DNA from: Paenibacillus foliorum
GTDB taxonomy: Bacteria > Bacillota > Bacilli > Paenibacillales > NBRC-103111
Direction of reading: 5' to 3'
Length of the DNA: 64,000 nucleotides
Assembly: GCF_013141765.1 (NCBI RefSeq)
Contig: NZ_WHOD01000003.1
Location: 157,893-221,892 of the forward strand
A program made the position numbers and the translations under genes. Positions 7,147 to 15,861 of this stretch are shown here, in pieces (position 1 is the first letter of the stretch; the number at the start of each line of letters is the position of its first letter). A model generated the notes under the pieces. The model did no database searches. It saw only the letters and a list, made by a program, of their open reading frames with translations, and had not been told where the DNA came from.

Positions 7147-9405
7147 CTACTGCTCTTTCTGTTTCTGCTCCCTGTATTGACCCGGAGTCATTCCCTCCAG
7201 CTTGCGGAACTGACGAATGAAATTCTGCGCATTCGTATATTGCAGGCGTTCAGCAACTTCCGTGATTTTCATTTCCGTTCCACTAAGCCAGCTCTTCGCC
7301 ATGTCGTGACGGTATCCGGACAAATAATCGCTGAAATTCAGTCCGGTTTCCTTACGAAACATCCTGCGAATATAATGTGTGCTGTAATTCATCCGCAGCG
7401 CACACTGCTCAAGCGTCAGGTCGCTATCATAATGCTCATGGATCAAATCCATCACGGAGCGAGAGATGCTTTTGCCTGATGATTCATGCCGCTTACGGGT
7501 TAGCTCCATCATAGGATGAATAATCTGCGTTTTAAACCAACCTTCGATTTCTTGCGGTGTCTTTAGGCTGAACAGCTGCTCATACTCGTTGCGGCGATCC
7601 TGAGAGAACAGTTCTCCTGTATCCCCCATATCATAGATAACCCGAGCCAAATCCGTTAGCAGCATAGCAAAGGATATACGATAAAGGTTAGGGTCGGTTT
7701 CCACTCGAAGCACTTCTTGAATAAACTGCTGGAGCAGCTCACCAGCCTTGTCCTTGTCCAGAAAAGCAATCGCCTGTGTAAGCTCTGACACCAGATGATG
7801 CGGGTAATAATGACGGGACGCTTGCTGCGGCTTCAGATCATCCAAATGCAGTATCGCTTTTTCACCAAGGCGAATCCTGTATTGCAGAGCTTCTTTGGCT
7901 TCAAGAAACGCTTGAGGTGTTGTGTACATATACTCATAAGGCCGGCTGATTCCGATGCTGACTTTAAGCCCCAGAAATTCATCCGCAGCCCTCTGCACCG
8001 ATTCAGCAAGAGCGCTCAATTCGCTTAACAGGTCCCTATGAATCTCCACATTACTGCCGACCAATGTCACGTGATAATTGCCGATTGGCATAGCATGAAT
8101 CCGCTGTGGTGGCGGGATCAGCTCGGAAGCGATATTGTTGATGGCAAACAATAGCAGATCTTGCTCATTAGGATTGTACCGTGTTTGGTCTAAGGTATCG
8201 ATTTGCAGCACCATTACGGCGTATCGATGCCAAGCAGGAATATGATATTGAGTTGTTTTTTCATTCAACTCAGCGCGATGCATCTCGCCTTGAAACAGCT
8301 TCAGCATGAAGTAATCAACGAGCTGGCCGGATTGAATTTTCATCTGACCTTCCAGCTGCTCTTTGGTTTGATGCAGGGAAGCGAACTGCGTTCCAATCCA
8401 TTGCAGCTCATCCTTAACCGCTGCTCCCGTGCCGGACGGTTTACTGTGACGCATCGTAAACTCCATCAGACTGCGCACAGGAAAGGACATCCGCTTCGAG
8501 CCCCAATAAGAAAGCAACCCGGTAAACAGCAGTAAAAGCAGACATGCCGTTAAAGTAGCCCATCCAATCGATGCGGATTCCTTCTTCGCTTCCTCTAATG
8601 GAATAACCGACACATAGGTCCAATTATTGTATCGTGATTGATTGTAAATCAAGCTGTAATTTTTGCCTTGCATTGTACTGTTGAAATAGCCCTGCATATT
8701 CTCTGATTTTTGCAATTCCATCGACCAAGGCTCAGACAGGACGCTTTGACCGATCCTATTCGAATTGCTGTGGATGATGATATTCATCTTGTCATCTATA
8801 ATCATCGTTTCCCGCGTCGAAAAGCCTCCCGTCAGCAGCTTGGCCAACTCCGTATTGGACACACGCACGGATAAATAGCCCTTTTGCTCGGAGGCCGCTG
8901 ACGGAATTGTTTTCACCAGCTTAATGCCTGCAAAGGATTGATCCATATCCGGTAACCATCGGGAATTATAGACAGAATTCAAGGTACCGGCTTCTTTCAC
9001 CTTATCCGTCCCAAAATAAAAGCCGCCGTCTCGGATATACCATTGGTTCTGAAGACTATGCAGCTCCACAGACTTAACGCCCAGCTCGTAGGTTTGTACG
9101 CCCAGAAGACCTCTTATGAGCAATTCGATGTCCTGAAAATCTTCAATTTCCATACGCTTCGCCACGGAATTCACAACAAGTGGTGTTTCGGCATAACGCG
9201 AGGACACCTGGTCTATTACTTTAAGGATTTGCTCGACCCTGTTTTGGGACTGCTGCAAGATGAAAACGTTTGCTTCGTTAACCTTGGTTTGGACCGTAGA
9301 AGTCGATTGGAAGAAGGAATAGATGCCAAGAAACAGAAGTGGAATCGTACTAACCAATGTGGTAAACATCATTAACTTAATGAAAAAAGAGTATCGCGGG
9401 GGCAT
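7147..9405 (-). CDS. Membrane-anchored AraC-family regulator of importer 1
   Basis: About 752 residues. There is one membrane segment near residues 10-32, an extracellular sensing region to about residue 275, a second membrane segment, a cytoplasmic linker, and an AraC double helix-turn-helix in the last ~100 residues (EQCALRMNYSTHYIRRMFRKETGLNFSDYL...ITEVAERLQYTNAQNFIRQFRK). Such one-protein sensors are common in Paenibacillus beside LplB/YtcP importers and usually activate them, so importer 1 is the likely target. I prefer ATG 9405 (SD GGAGG, 5 nt away) over ATG 9417, which overlaps that SD. A perfect cre-like site lies inside the 5' part of the gene. Confidence 0.88.
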   Translation of the reverse strand: MPPRYSFFIKLMMFTTLVSTIPLLFLGIYSFFQSTSTVQTKVNEANVFILQQSQNRVEQILKVIDQVSSRYAETPLVVNSVAKRMEIEDFQDIELLIRGLLGVQTYELGVKSVELHSLQNQWYIRDGGFYFGTDKVKEAGTLNSVYNSRWLPDMDQSFAGIKLVKTIPSAASEQKGYLSVRVSNTELAKLLTGGFSTRETMIIDDKMNIIIHSNSNRIGQSVLSEPWSMELQKSENMQGYFNSTMQGKNYSLIYNQSRYNNWTYVSVIPLEEAKKESASIGWATLTACLLLLLFTGLLSYWGSKRMSFPVRSLMEFTMRHSKPSGTGAAVKDELQWIGTQFASLHQTKEQLEGQMKIQSGQLVDYFMLKLFQGEMHRAELNEKTTQYHIPAWHRYAVMVLQIDTLDQTRYNPNEQDLLLFAINNIASELIPPPQRIHAMPIGNYHVTLVGSNVEIHRDLLSELSALAESVQRAADEFLGLKVSIGISRPYEYMYTTPQAFLEAKEALQYRIRLGEKAILHLDDLKPQQASRHYYPHHLVSELTQAIAFLDKDKAGELLQQFIQEVLRVETDPNLYRISFAMLLTDLARVIYDMGDTGELFSQDRRNEYEQLFSLKTPQEIEGWFKTQIIHPMMELTRKRHESSGKSISRSVMDLIHEHYDSDLTLEQCALRMNYSTHYIRRMFRKETGLNFSDYLSGYRHDMAKSWLSGTEMKITEVAERLQYTNAQNFIRQFRKLEGMTPGQYREQKQKEQ
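9260..9274. promoter_or_regulatory. cre-like CcpA site inside the regulator gene
   Basis: ATGAAAACGTTTGCT fits the consensus WTGNAANCGNWNNCW at every position. It lies ~130 nt inside the coding region, where CcpA can act as a roadblock. A chance match inside coding sequence cannot be excluded. Confidence 0.4.
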
Positions 9406-9509
9406 AACATCCTCCATAAGGCGGGTATAGTGCTTCCCATTGTATCATATGCTTTCGCTTTTGAGGACAATTCTTTTGCGAGAAATTTCCAGTATATTCT
9501 CCAAGCCTA

Positions 9510-9563
9510 CAAAAAAAAGAAACCCGCCAGCAGGGCGGATTTCTTGCCTTTGGCGGGTGTTTT
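9510..9563 (-). terminator. Terminator after the HEAT-repeat gene
   Basis: Stem ACCCGCCA / TGGCGGGT with an internal GCCCTGC region, followed in the minus-strand RNA by UUUCUUUUUUUU. Confidence 0.85.
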
Positions 9564-9580
9564 TCCGGATATTTTGCTAC

Positions 9581-10024
9581 CTATCTCATCGGTAAAGACG
9601 CCCAAGTGCTTTCAAGCCATTGATCAAAATCAGCACCCTTTTCACCTTCATATGAATCATACATATCGAGTCTCATCTTTTTCAGCTTCTCCTTAAACTC
9701 TTCAAACGTATGACCAACAGGCAAACTCTTCTTAATTCTAATCAAAATTTTAGTCACACCTTTAAACAGCTCGCCTTTATTCTTCGACGGTAATTGAACC
9801 TCTTCGCCAAATGCCCTGAGCTTATGAAATGCTGCTTCTTGCACTTTATACACAGTATCGTTCATCAATCTAGTCGTTAGTAAATCGATGACTTGTTTGT
9901 TTTTCCACTCGCCTAGCTCTTCAACAGCATCTAGACGCTCTCTCCAATTAGACGAACGATTAGCTGATTTTTTCAATTCCTCATAATTGGGAGGCAACTC
10001 ACTATTTATTTCTTTATTATTCAA
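9581..10024 (-). CDS. Small HEAT-repeat protein
   Basis: About 147 residues, acidic and helical. One recognisable HEAT-type pair lies near residues 30-65 (NWRERLDAVEELGEWKNKQVIDLL, then NDTVYKVQEAAFHKLRAFGE). The C-terminal part is Lys/Glu-rich and ends with WLESTWASLPMR. HEAT proteins are scaffolds for protein contacts; the partner is unknown. I prefer TTG 10024 (SD AAGGAG, 10 nt) over TTG 10033, which is too close to that SD. It is monocistronic, with its own terminator. Confidence 0.75.
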   Translation of the reverse strand: MNNKEINSELPPNYEELKKSANRSSNWRERLDAVEELGEWKNKQVIDLLTTRLMNDTVYKVQEAAFHKLRAFGEEVQLPSKNKGELFKGVTKILIRIKKSLPVGHTFEEFKEKLKKMRLDMYDSYEGEKGADFDQWLESTWASLPMR

Positions 10025-10310
10025 GCTATTCAATCTCCTTCTATTTCAAAATGCTTTTGACTACTCCGGATCTACTAGTAGCATAGAGAACAACCATACC
10101 ATAGGAATAGCATTTACTCCAAATATTCTTTTAAAACATACGAACTTCCACTTCTCTAGAGAGGCTTGTGAACAAACGATCTGCTATATCTAGTTTCAGC
10201 TCCAAAAATCCATCAAGTAAAAGGAAATAATGCTCATTCGATCTAAAACAATGAAAGTGCTTCGCTAAAGTGATAAAATGTTTCTGTATAAACAGAAAGG
10301 CGGAGAAGCT

Positions 10311-11123
10311 ATGGTACATGCGTTCATCATCGAGCCCAATACGTATAACGCCTTCGAGAACGAGGCTGCACAGCTTGAGCAATGCAAAGAATGGGGCTTA
10401 CTTTCAGAGAAAGCAATCAAAACAAAAGCTTTTTTTTACAAGAGAAATGGTATGAATCTAGCCTGCAGCATTATTGGTTTTGTGGATAAAATAACTGCGG
10501 TCATCGAATTTGATAACAATCAACGACATTGCATCCACCCTTCGTACCTAAAGGAAATGCAGGCAGCCAATTACGGTCAGAAGCTTAATGCTGCAACCGA
10601 AGAATCAGTAGGGACGGAGAGCTCAGAGATCGTAGAGGGGATAGAGAGCCTAGAGCTTGAACCATCGCAGGAAGCCGCTCCTCCTGTAGCAGAAGTTCCG
10701 ATCGAAGAGCCTAACATAGAAAAAGCTAACATCGAAGAACCTAAAGCTGAGGAGCCTAAAGCCGAAGAGCCTAAAGCCGAGGAGCCACCGAAGGGCAAAG
10801 CCAAAAAGGAAAAAGCACCCAAGCTTCAGCTTCCTGAAGAAAAGGTGAAAATGATCGCTACCGTAACCGAATTTACAACGGTACCTAACAATTTCTCTGA
10901 TAATGAGGATGAAGTCGTCATCTACGAGGCAGTTTCCATCACAGACCCGGAAATGGAAATCGGTTCAGCCTGGTCCAGCCACAGTGCCACCCTTAAAAAA
11001 ATGGAGCTGGAAATCGGAGATACGATCACGTTTGAAGGTAAGATAGTAGCTAAGAAGCTCACTAAACATCCAGTGCCTTACAAGATCAACAATCCATCGA
11101 AGCTGCAAAAAGAACAAGCCTGA
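10311..11123 (+). CDS. Acidic repeat protein of unknown function
   Basis: About 270 residues, not recognised. Three parts are visible: an N-terminal globular region (residues 1-95, with IGFVDKITAVIEFDNNQRHCIHPSYL), a Glu/Pro/Ala/Lys linker with repeated EEPKA units (~125-175), and a C-terminal ~90-residue domain rich in beta-type sequence (GDTITFEGKIVAKKLTKHPVPYKINNPSK). The last part could be an OB-fold-like nucleic-acid binder, but that is a guess. ATG 10311 has SD GGCGGAG; an upstream in-frame ATG lacks one. It is one of the few plus-strand genes and has its own terminator. Confidence 0.75.
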   Translation: MVHAFIIEPNTYNAFENEAAQLEQCKEWGLLSEKAIKTKAFFYKRNGMNLACSIIGFVDKITAVIEFDNNQRHCIHPSYLKEMQAANYGQKLNAATEESVGTESSEIVEGIESLELEPSQEAAPPVAEVPIEEPNIEKANIEEPKAEEPKAEEPKAEEPPKGKAKKEKAPKLQLPEEKVKMIATVTEFTTVPNNFSDNEDEVVIYEAVSITDPEMEIGSAWSSHSATLKKMELEIGDTITFEGKIVAKKLTKHPVPYKINNPSKLQKEQA

Positions 11124-11130
11124 TAAGTAA

Positions 11131-11160
11131 AAAAACCTGAGGCTATGCCTCAGGTTTTTG
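11131..11160 (+). terminator. Terminator after the acidic repeat protein
   Basis: Perfect stem ACCTGAGGC / GCCTCAGGT with a 3-nt loop and a trailing T run, 8 nt after the stop codon. Confidence 0.9.
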
Positions 11161-11294
11161 TCTTATCCCATAGTTCGTGTGTTAGGAGAGACAGGTATCG
11201 GATTACGGCGGCTGTTGAAGTCGTGTTCATTTGAATGAAAAGCTTGCAGCGGTGGGAACACGCCCTTCAAAGTGGTGGACGCTATTGCTCCTCC

Positions 11295-11321
11295 CCCATA
11301 CCCATACCCATACCCATACCC
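11295..11321. repeat. CCCATA microsatellite
   Basis: Four exact CCCATA units plus CCC, in non-coding DNA. It is the kind of tract that changes length by slippage. Confidence 0.85.
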
Positions 11322-11423
11322 TTTTTATCGACTCTGAGATTGACGTGCATCCTTACTTCTTAACCGGTACTCAAAGCCATCCATTCACTTTACTGCAAGC
11401 TTCCGTACCGTAAGGATGCTTCG

Positions 11424-11580
11424 CTCTGGCATGAAGTGACGGTACATACAACGGAAGAAACAATTCCGAAATGATTTCGAATTTTATACATGAATTAGGT
11501 GCCCGCGGTTAGGAAGAGCGGTTATAAAAGGTTACTTTTCTGAAGGCACGGATATGGAGTCAGTGACTACTGTCGGGAGG
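11424..11580 (+). pseudogene. Decayed fragment resembling the N-terminus of PrmA
   Basis: Translation in pieces gives LWHEVTVHTTEETIP, a one-base frameshift, MISNFIHELGARG, a gap, then VIKGYFSEGTDMESVTT. These match in order the conserved start of ribosomal protein L11 methyltransferase (HEVTVHT...ISNxLHELGAxGV...VKxYF). No SD, full-length frame or catalytic domain remains. This is probably a duplicated fragment, not the functional gene. Confidence 0.5.
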
Positions 11581-11695
11581 GAACATCATTAACCCTTTCA
11601 TCAATCGAGCTACTATTTTGGGGACCACACACTCACACTCATTCAATCTCAATCTCTCTAAATCTCACTATTTCTCACTCCCTCTCTCGCTTACC

Positions 11696-11872
11696 GGAAC
11701 GTCATTCCGCTATTTGCCTTACCTCCCATCGGATTCATGATTTCACGGAAATACGATGCGTTATTCCACCTCAAACCTGCCCAAATGCTCCATTTTGATG
11801 CGAATAAAGCATCGTAGTTCCGTTCCACTTGAATGATCACGTGTGCATGGCAAAATAGCGTATCCACGTTCC
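11696..11872. repeat. Interspersed repeat family, copy A (177 bp)
   Basis: It begins GGAACGTCATTCCGCTATTT and ends GTTCC, with inner blocks ATTCATGATTTC, GCGTTATT, CAAATGCTCC, TTCCACTTGAATGA and CACGTGTGCAT. It is preceded by a C/T-rich tract. Copies B (20744-20919) and C (39069-39163) share the order of blocks. A conserved tail (GTAAGCTTCGCTCACC, ending 11951) follows here and in copy C. No open frame is conserved. Confidence 0.8.
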
Positions 11873-11964
11873 CCTCACTCGCTCCCCTGCCCATTTAGAG
11901 GAACAGAAGAAAACGGATCACAATAGAGATACAGGGTAAGCTTCGCTCACCCCAACCGTTAAAG

Positions 11965-12001
11965 AAAGGGAGGGTACGCCTATGGCATACTCTCCCTTTT
12001 G
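11965..12001 (-). terminator. Terminator after importer 2
   Basis: Stem AAAGGGAG...CTCCCTTT with an inner GTATGCC / GGCGTAC stem and a following U-rich tail, just past the binding-protein stop codon. Confidence 0.8.
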
Positions 12002-12012
12002 TTGTGCAAAGC

Positions 12013-13704
12013 TTATTTCTTCTGAACAGCGCGCTGCTCTTTGAAAATTTCATAAATATCCTTGGTCAGGATAATTTTGTCCTTGTCTTTGGCGTAGAAG
12101 CTTTTATACCAATCATCGACCTGCTTGCCGCCGGCCTTCTCCCATGCTGCAAGTGCATCCTGCTTGGCTTGTTCCGCGCTGTAGTTAGGCGTTAGTATGG
12201 CCTTCACCCAAATATCACCTTCACCTACACCTACCTGCTTCGTCGTGTTGGTCAAAATAAGCTGAAGCTCCTTCGGCAGCTGAGGCATTTGTTCAGCATG
12301 GGTTGGACCTGCAACCGGAAGGTCAAAATTCACAAAGGTTGAGTTCATTTCAAACATCTTCTTCACTTGATCCTGAGCCGGATCTTGGGCATCCAGCTTT
12401 TCTGTGCCAAAATAACATTTGCCCGCTAATGTTGGCGATGCCAGCATCGCAAAATCTCCTGCACCAAAATTAAATTCGGTTTTCCATTTATCCAGATCAG
12501 TAACCAGCGGACATTTGCCTGGCTCCGACTTGCTGTGTACACCTTCGAATCCATAATACATCGTTTTCATAAATTTCTCGGATGAAGCAAAATCAACGTA
12601 TTTCATGACCGCTTCCGGATCTTTAGCTTGAGCGTTTACAACCCCCGTCATTTGGACAGGATTGACAAAGATCGAATTAAATTGCCCTACGGGCGTCTTC
12701 GGATATGGAATCACCGTAATTTCGGCATTCGGAACATTTTTTTTCAAATTTAAATAATAGTCGTTATAGAAAACAAAGGGGACATTGAACTGCTCCATGT
12801 AAATTCCAATTTTACCGTTCAAGAAATCCTGCTTCGCCTTGGAGCCATTTTTATCGTTCAAATAGTCTTTATCCACTAAGCCTTCACTATAAAGCTGTTT
12901 CTTAAACTGCGTAACCGCTTTAATATTATCCCAGCCGTGTATCAGCTCGTTGTTTTGCACGATGAAGCCCGGATAGGTTACGCCGAACATTTCGTCCAGA
13001 ACAGCACCTGAGCTATAAGACATAGCGATACCATAGGTATCCTTCTTGCCGTTTCCGTCCGGATCCTGCTCTGTGAAGGCTTTGGCTACCTGATACAGCT
13101 CCTCCGTTGTTTTCGGGATTTCCAGATTCAGCTTCTTTAGCCAGTCGGTACGGATGAACAAACCTCTTTGTGGAATTGTCTCATTAATACGTCCGAACTG
13201 GTACAGCTTGCCATCGGCTCCCGTCCCTGCTTTCTTCAGCGCCGGATATTTCAGCAGAAGTGCCTTATACTCGGTACTGTACTTATCAATCATATCGTCA
13301 ATTGGACGAAGCTGCTTCTGGTCGATTAAAGGATTTTTAATTTGCGGGGCATATTCCAGAATCAAATCAGGCGCTCCCCCGCCGGCAAATAATGTATTGA
13401 GCTTCTGCTCCGACTGCGTCCGAGGAACAGGAATAAATTTGACATCAACCGGCCCTGCTTCATTAATCCATTTTGTAATTTTATTATTTTCAATCGTACC
13501 CTCGCTGGAAGGAATATTTCCACGATCATAGATCGTTGCTGTAAGTGCCCCCCGCTTTGCGGATTTTAGTGCCTCTGCTCCTGTTCCTGCTTTTGCTCCA
13601 GCTTCAGTGCTCGCCTCTTTGGGGGCCGAACAGCCAACTGCTGCTGTGATGAGTGCGGCTGTTGCCAGCATCGGGAATAGTACCCTTTTCATTGAGTAAG
13701 ACAT
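12013..13704 (-). CDS. Sugar ABC transporter substrate-binding lipoprotein (importer 2)
   Basis: About 563 residues with a lipoprotein signal (KRVLFPMLATAALITAAVGC; Cys near residue 25). It is an LplA-like oligosaccharide-binding protein with an EF-hand-like loop DPDGNGKKDTYG as in importer 1. ATG 13704 has SD GAGGGG; an in-frame ATG 12 nt later is possible. It is the last gene of importer 2. The GH130 mannoside phosphorylase in the same locus suggests beta-linked manno-oligosaccharides as ligand (inference). Confidence 0.9.
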   Translation of the reverse strand: MSYSMKRVLFPMLATAALITAAVGCSAPKEASTEAGAKAGTGAEALKSAKRGALTATIYDRGNIPSSEGTIENNKITKWINEAGPVDVKFIPVPRTQSEQKLNTLFAGGGAPDLILEYAPQIKNPLIDQKQLRPIDDMIDKYSTEYKALLLKYPALKKAGTGADGKLYQFGRINETIPQRGLFIRTDWLKKLNLEIPKTTEELYQVAKAFTEQDPDGNGKKDTYGIAMSYSSGAVLDEMFGVTYPGFIVQNNELIHGWDNIKAVTQFKKQLYSEGLVDKDYLNDKNGSKAKQDFLNGKIGIYMEQFNVPFVFYNDYYLNLKKNVPNAEITVIPYPKTPVGQFNSIFVNPVQMTGVVNAQAKDPEAVMKYVDFASSEKFMKTMYYGFEGVHSKSEPGKCPLVTDLDKWKTEFNFGAGDFAMLASPTLAGKCYFGTEKLDAQDPAQDQVKKMFEMNSTFVNFDLPVAGPTHAEQMPQLPKELQLILTNTTKQVGVGEGDIWVKAILTPNYSAEQAKQDALAAWEKAGGKQVDDWYKSFYAKDKDKIILTKDIYEIFKEQRAVQKK

Positions 13705-13819
13705 TGCTTTCCCCTCTCTTCTACTGTTTATCATACCATTTTTTCATTTCATTTCAGATGCTTCAAACTTCATTTCGCCGAAATAGTGATTTTCCATCAC
13801 CTCCTGCTAGAATAACCTT

Positions 13820-14689
13820 CTACCCTTTTACAGCTCCAAGCATAACTCCCTTGACAAAAAACCTTTGCACAAATGGATACACAACTAGCATCGGAATCAT
13901 CATGAGCACTATTGCCGCTGCCTTCACTCCTTCGGCAACCAGCTGGACCATGTCCTCAGGAGAACGCATTTCGTTGAGCAGTTGCTGATTCTGCACCATT
14001 TGCTGCACCAGTACTGTCATGTTGTATTTGTCCGTCGAGCTAATATACAGCAGTACACTCATGAAATAATTCCAGTAGGATACTCCATAAAATAGAGTCA
14101 GAGTCGCCAGCACAGGCATAGAAAGCGGAAGCACGATTTGCAGCAAAAGCCGCCATTCACCGCAGCCGTCCATTCGAGCAGCCTCCTCCAATTCCTCCGG
14201 TATGTTCTCAAAATAAGTGCGCATAATGAGCATATTGTAGGTGCTGACCAAAGCAGGAAGCCAGAGTGCTCCGTAAGTATCAATCAGTCCTAAGCCTTTA
14301 ATCACTAAGAAGGTGGGGATGATCCCTCCGTTAAACAGCATCGTAAACACCATGGCCAATGTAAAAAAACGGCGCGCATAAAAGAATCGTTTGGCAAGCG
14401 GGTAGGCGGCTAATATCGTTGTCAGCATACTCAGCACGACCCCGACGCTCGTGATAACCACACTGTTTGAGAACGATTGAACTATTTTAGTCCCCTTGAA
14501 TACCTCTACGTATGTGTCCCATGTGAAATCAACCGGCCATAACCCGACCTCGCCGGAGGCAATGGCACGAGCCCCGCTCAGGGACAGGGAACCCACATGG
14601 ATTAAAGGCAGCAGACAAGATAAAGCGATAACGGACAGCACGATATAATTAATCAAGTAAAAGAGCTTTTCACTTCTCGTTGACTTCAT
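13820..14689 (-). CDS. Carbohydrate ABC transporter permease, YtcP/LplC type (importer 2)
   Basis: 289 residues with six membrane segments. The EAA loop is EEAARMDGCGEWRLLLQIVLP and the family C-terminus is FVKGVMLGAVKG. The SD GGAGG precedes the ATG. It lies 12 nt after the LplB-type permease, so the two are co-transcribed. An unusual Gln/Asn-rich segment (VQQMVQNQQLLNEM) sits in the loop before the last membrane segment. Confidence 0.92.
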   Translation of the reverse strand: MKSTRSEKLFYLINYIVLSVIALSCLLPLIHVGSLSLSGARAIASGEVGLWPVDFTWDTYVEVFKGTKIVQSFSNSVVITSVGVVLSMLTTILAAYPLAKRFFYARRFFTLAMVFTMLFNGGIIPTFLVIKGLGLIDTYGALWLPALVSTYNMLIMRTYFENIPEELEEAARMDGCGEWRLLLQIVLPLSMPVLATLTLFYGVSYWNYFMSVLLYISSTDKYNMTVLVQQMVQNQQLLNEMRSPEDMVQLVAEGVKAAAIVLMMIPMLVVYPFVQRFFVKGVMLGAVKG

Positions 14690-14701
14690 GAATGAATCCT
14701 C

Positions 14702-15625
14702 CTACCAAAGTCCTTGTTGAAATTTGCGGGCAATCGCATTTGCAGACAGCACTAAAACAAACGATACTACCGATTCGAACAGCCCCATCGCCGAGGTCAA
14801 GCTGAATTGTCCTTGCTGTACACCAACGCGATACACATAGGTGCTAATAACTTCGGACACACTGCTGACTACATTATTTTGCAGGTTGAATACCGGATCG
14901 AATCCCACATCCATCACTTTTCCAATCGCCAGTATAATTAGCAGTACGATTGTAGTCTGAATACCAGGAAGCGTTACATGCCAAATCTGCTTCAGCTTGC
15001 CAGCGCCATCGATAGCAGCCGCTTCATACAAGCTTGGATCTATGGAACTGAGCGCAGCCAAGTAAATAATCGCATTGAAGCCCATTTCCTTCCACACGCC
15101 CGAGGCCACGAATACGGCAATCCATGAATTAGGATTATACAAGAACGGGTAAGGCTCCCCGAACTGTTGTTCGATCCAATGATTTATGGCGCTGGATTCC
15201 ATTGAAAATATCGTCAAAACCAGACCACCTACAACAACCCAAGAAAGAAAATGCGGCAAATAGACAACGGTTTGCACGAACTTTTTGAACCATAGCCTTC
15301 GCGCCTCATTCAGCAAGATAGCCAGAACTATCGGGACCGGAAAACCGAAAACCAAGCTCAATAAACTTAACAACAGTGTATTGCGGATAATATTCAGCGT
15401 TTGCGATTGATTAAAGAGCATTTCAAAATTGCTCAGGCCCACCCAAGGACTATGTAAAATCCCGTCCGCAAAGTTGTAATCCTTAAACGCAATGAGCAAG
15501 CCAAACATGGGGAAGTATTTAAAAATAATGAAAAACAAGACGACTGGAATAAACATCACTAACAATGGAATATTTTGGTTGAACCTCTTTTTGTTGATTG
15601 AAAAAGAACCCACGCATCGCACCAC
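14702..15625 (-). CDS. Sugar ABC transporter permease, LplB type (importer 2)
   Basis: About 307 residues. It has the LplB motif YFPMFGLLIAFKDY near residue 38, the EAA loop YEAAAIDGAGKLKQIWHVTLP near residue 205, and six membrane segments. The start is a GTG; GTG 15625 and GTG 15613 are both possible, with SD-like TTAGGGTG. It is the first gene of the transport operon, and a promoter block shared with the GH130 operon lies 40-95 nt upstream. Confidence 0.9.
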   Translation of the reverse strand: MVRCVGSFSINKKRFNQNIPLLVMFIPVVLFFIIFKYFPMFGLLIAFKDYNFADGILHSPWVGLSNFEMLFNQSQTLNIIRNTLLLSLLSLVFGFPVPIVLAILLNEARRLWFKKFVQTVVYLPHFLSWVVVGGLVLTIFSMESSAINHWIEQQFGEPYPFLYNPNSWIAVFVASGVWKEMGFNAIIYLAALSSIDPSLYEAAAIDGAGKLKQIWHVTLPGIQTTIVLLIILAIGKVMDVGFDPVFNLQNNVVSSVSEVISTYVYRVGVQQGQFSLTSAMGLFESVVSFVLVLSANAIARKFQQGLW

Positions 15626-15666
15626 CCTAACCTAGTAATTTGTTCTGTATAGCTAATTGTAAAGAA

Positions 15667-15719
15667 ACTGGCTCAAGCCAACATCTACGATTTATGGGGA
15701 AAAGGATACAATTTTTAGA
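15667..15719 (-). promoter_or_regulatory. Shared promoter/operator block before importer 2
   Basis: The block contains ACTGGCTCAA, ACATCTA and GATACAATTTTTAGA in the same order and nearly the same spacing as at 20446-20493 before the GH130 operon. On the minus strand TTGTAT could be the -35 element. It is probably the site of the YesN-type regulator encoded between the two blocks. Confidence 0.55.
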
Positions 15720-15806
15720 ACGTGTCAGGCCTTAGACTTAAAAAAGCTTCTATTCGAAGCCCTTTCGATGATGATACATTCGTGTAGTAGCGGTAGCTTT
15801 TCTTGC

Positions 15807-15856
15807 AATATCAGAAAAACGCCCAAATTGTCTTATTAGACAACTTGAGCGTCACT
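15807..15856 (-). terminator. Terminator after the response regulator
   Basis: Stem ACGCTCAAGTTGTCT / AGACAATTTGGGCGT with a 4-nt loop and a following UUUUUC. It separates the GH130/two-component operon from importer 2. Confidence 0.85.
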
Positions 15857-15861
15857 ATTAA

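Noticed and set aside
10131..10382. 83-codon minus-strand frame overlapping the acidic repeat protein
   Set aside because: No SD or family, and it overlaps the better-supported plus-strand gene.
11691..11894. 67-codon minus-strand frame in repeat copy A
   Set aside because: The frame is not preserved in copies B and C.
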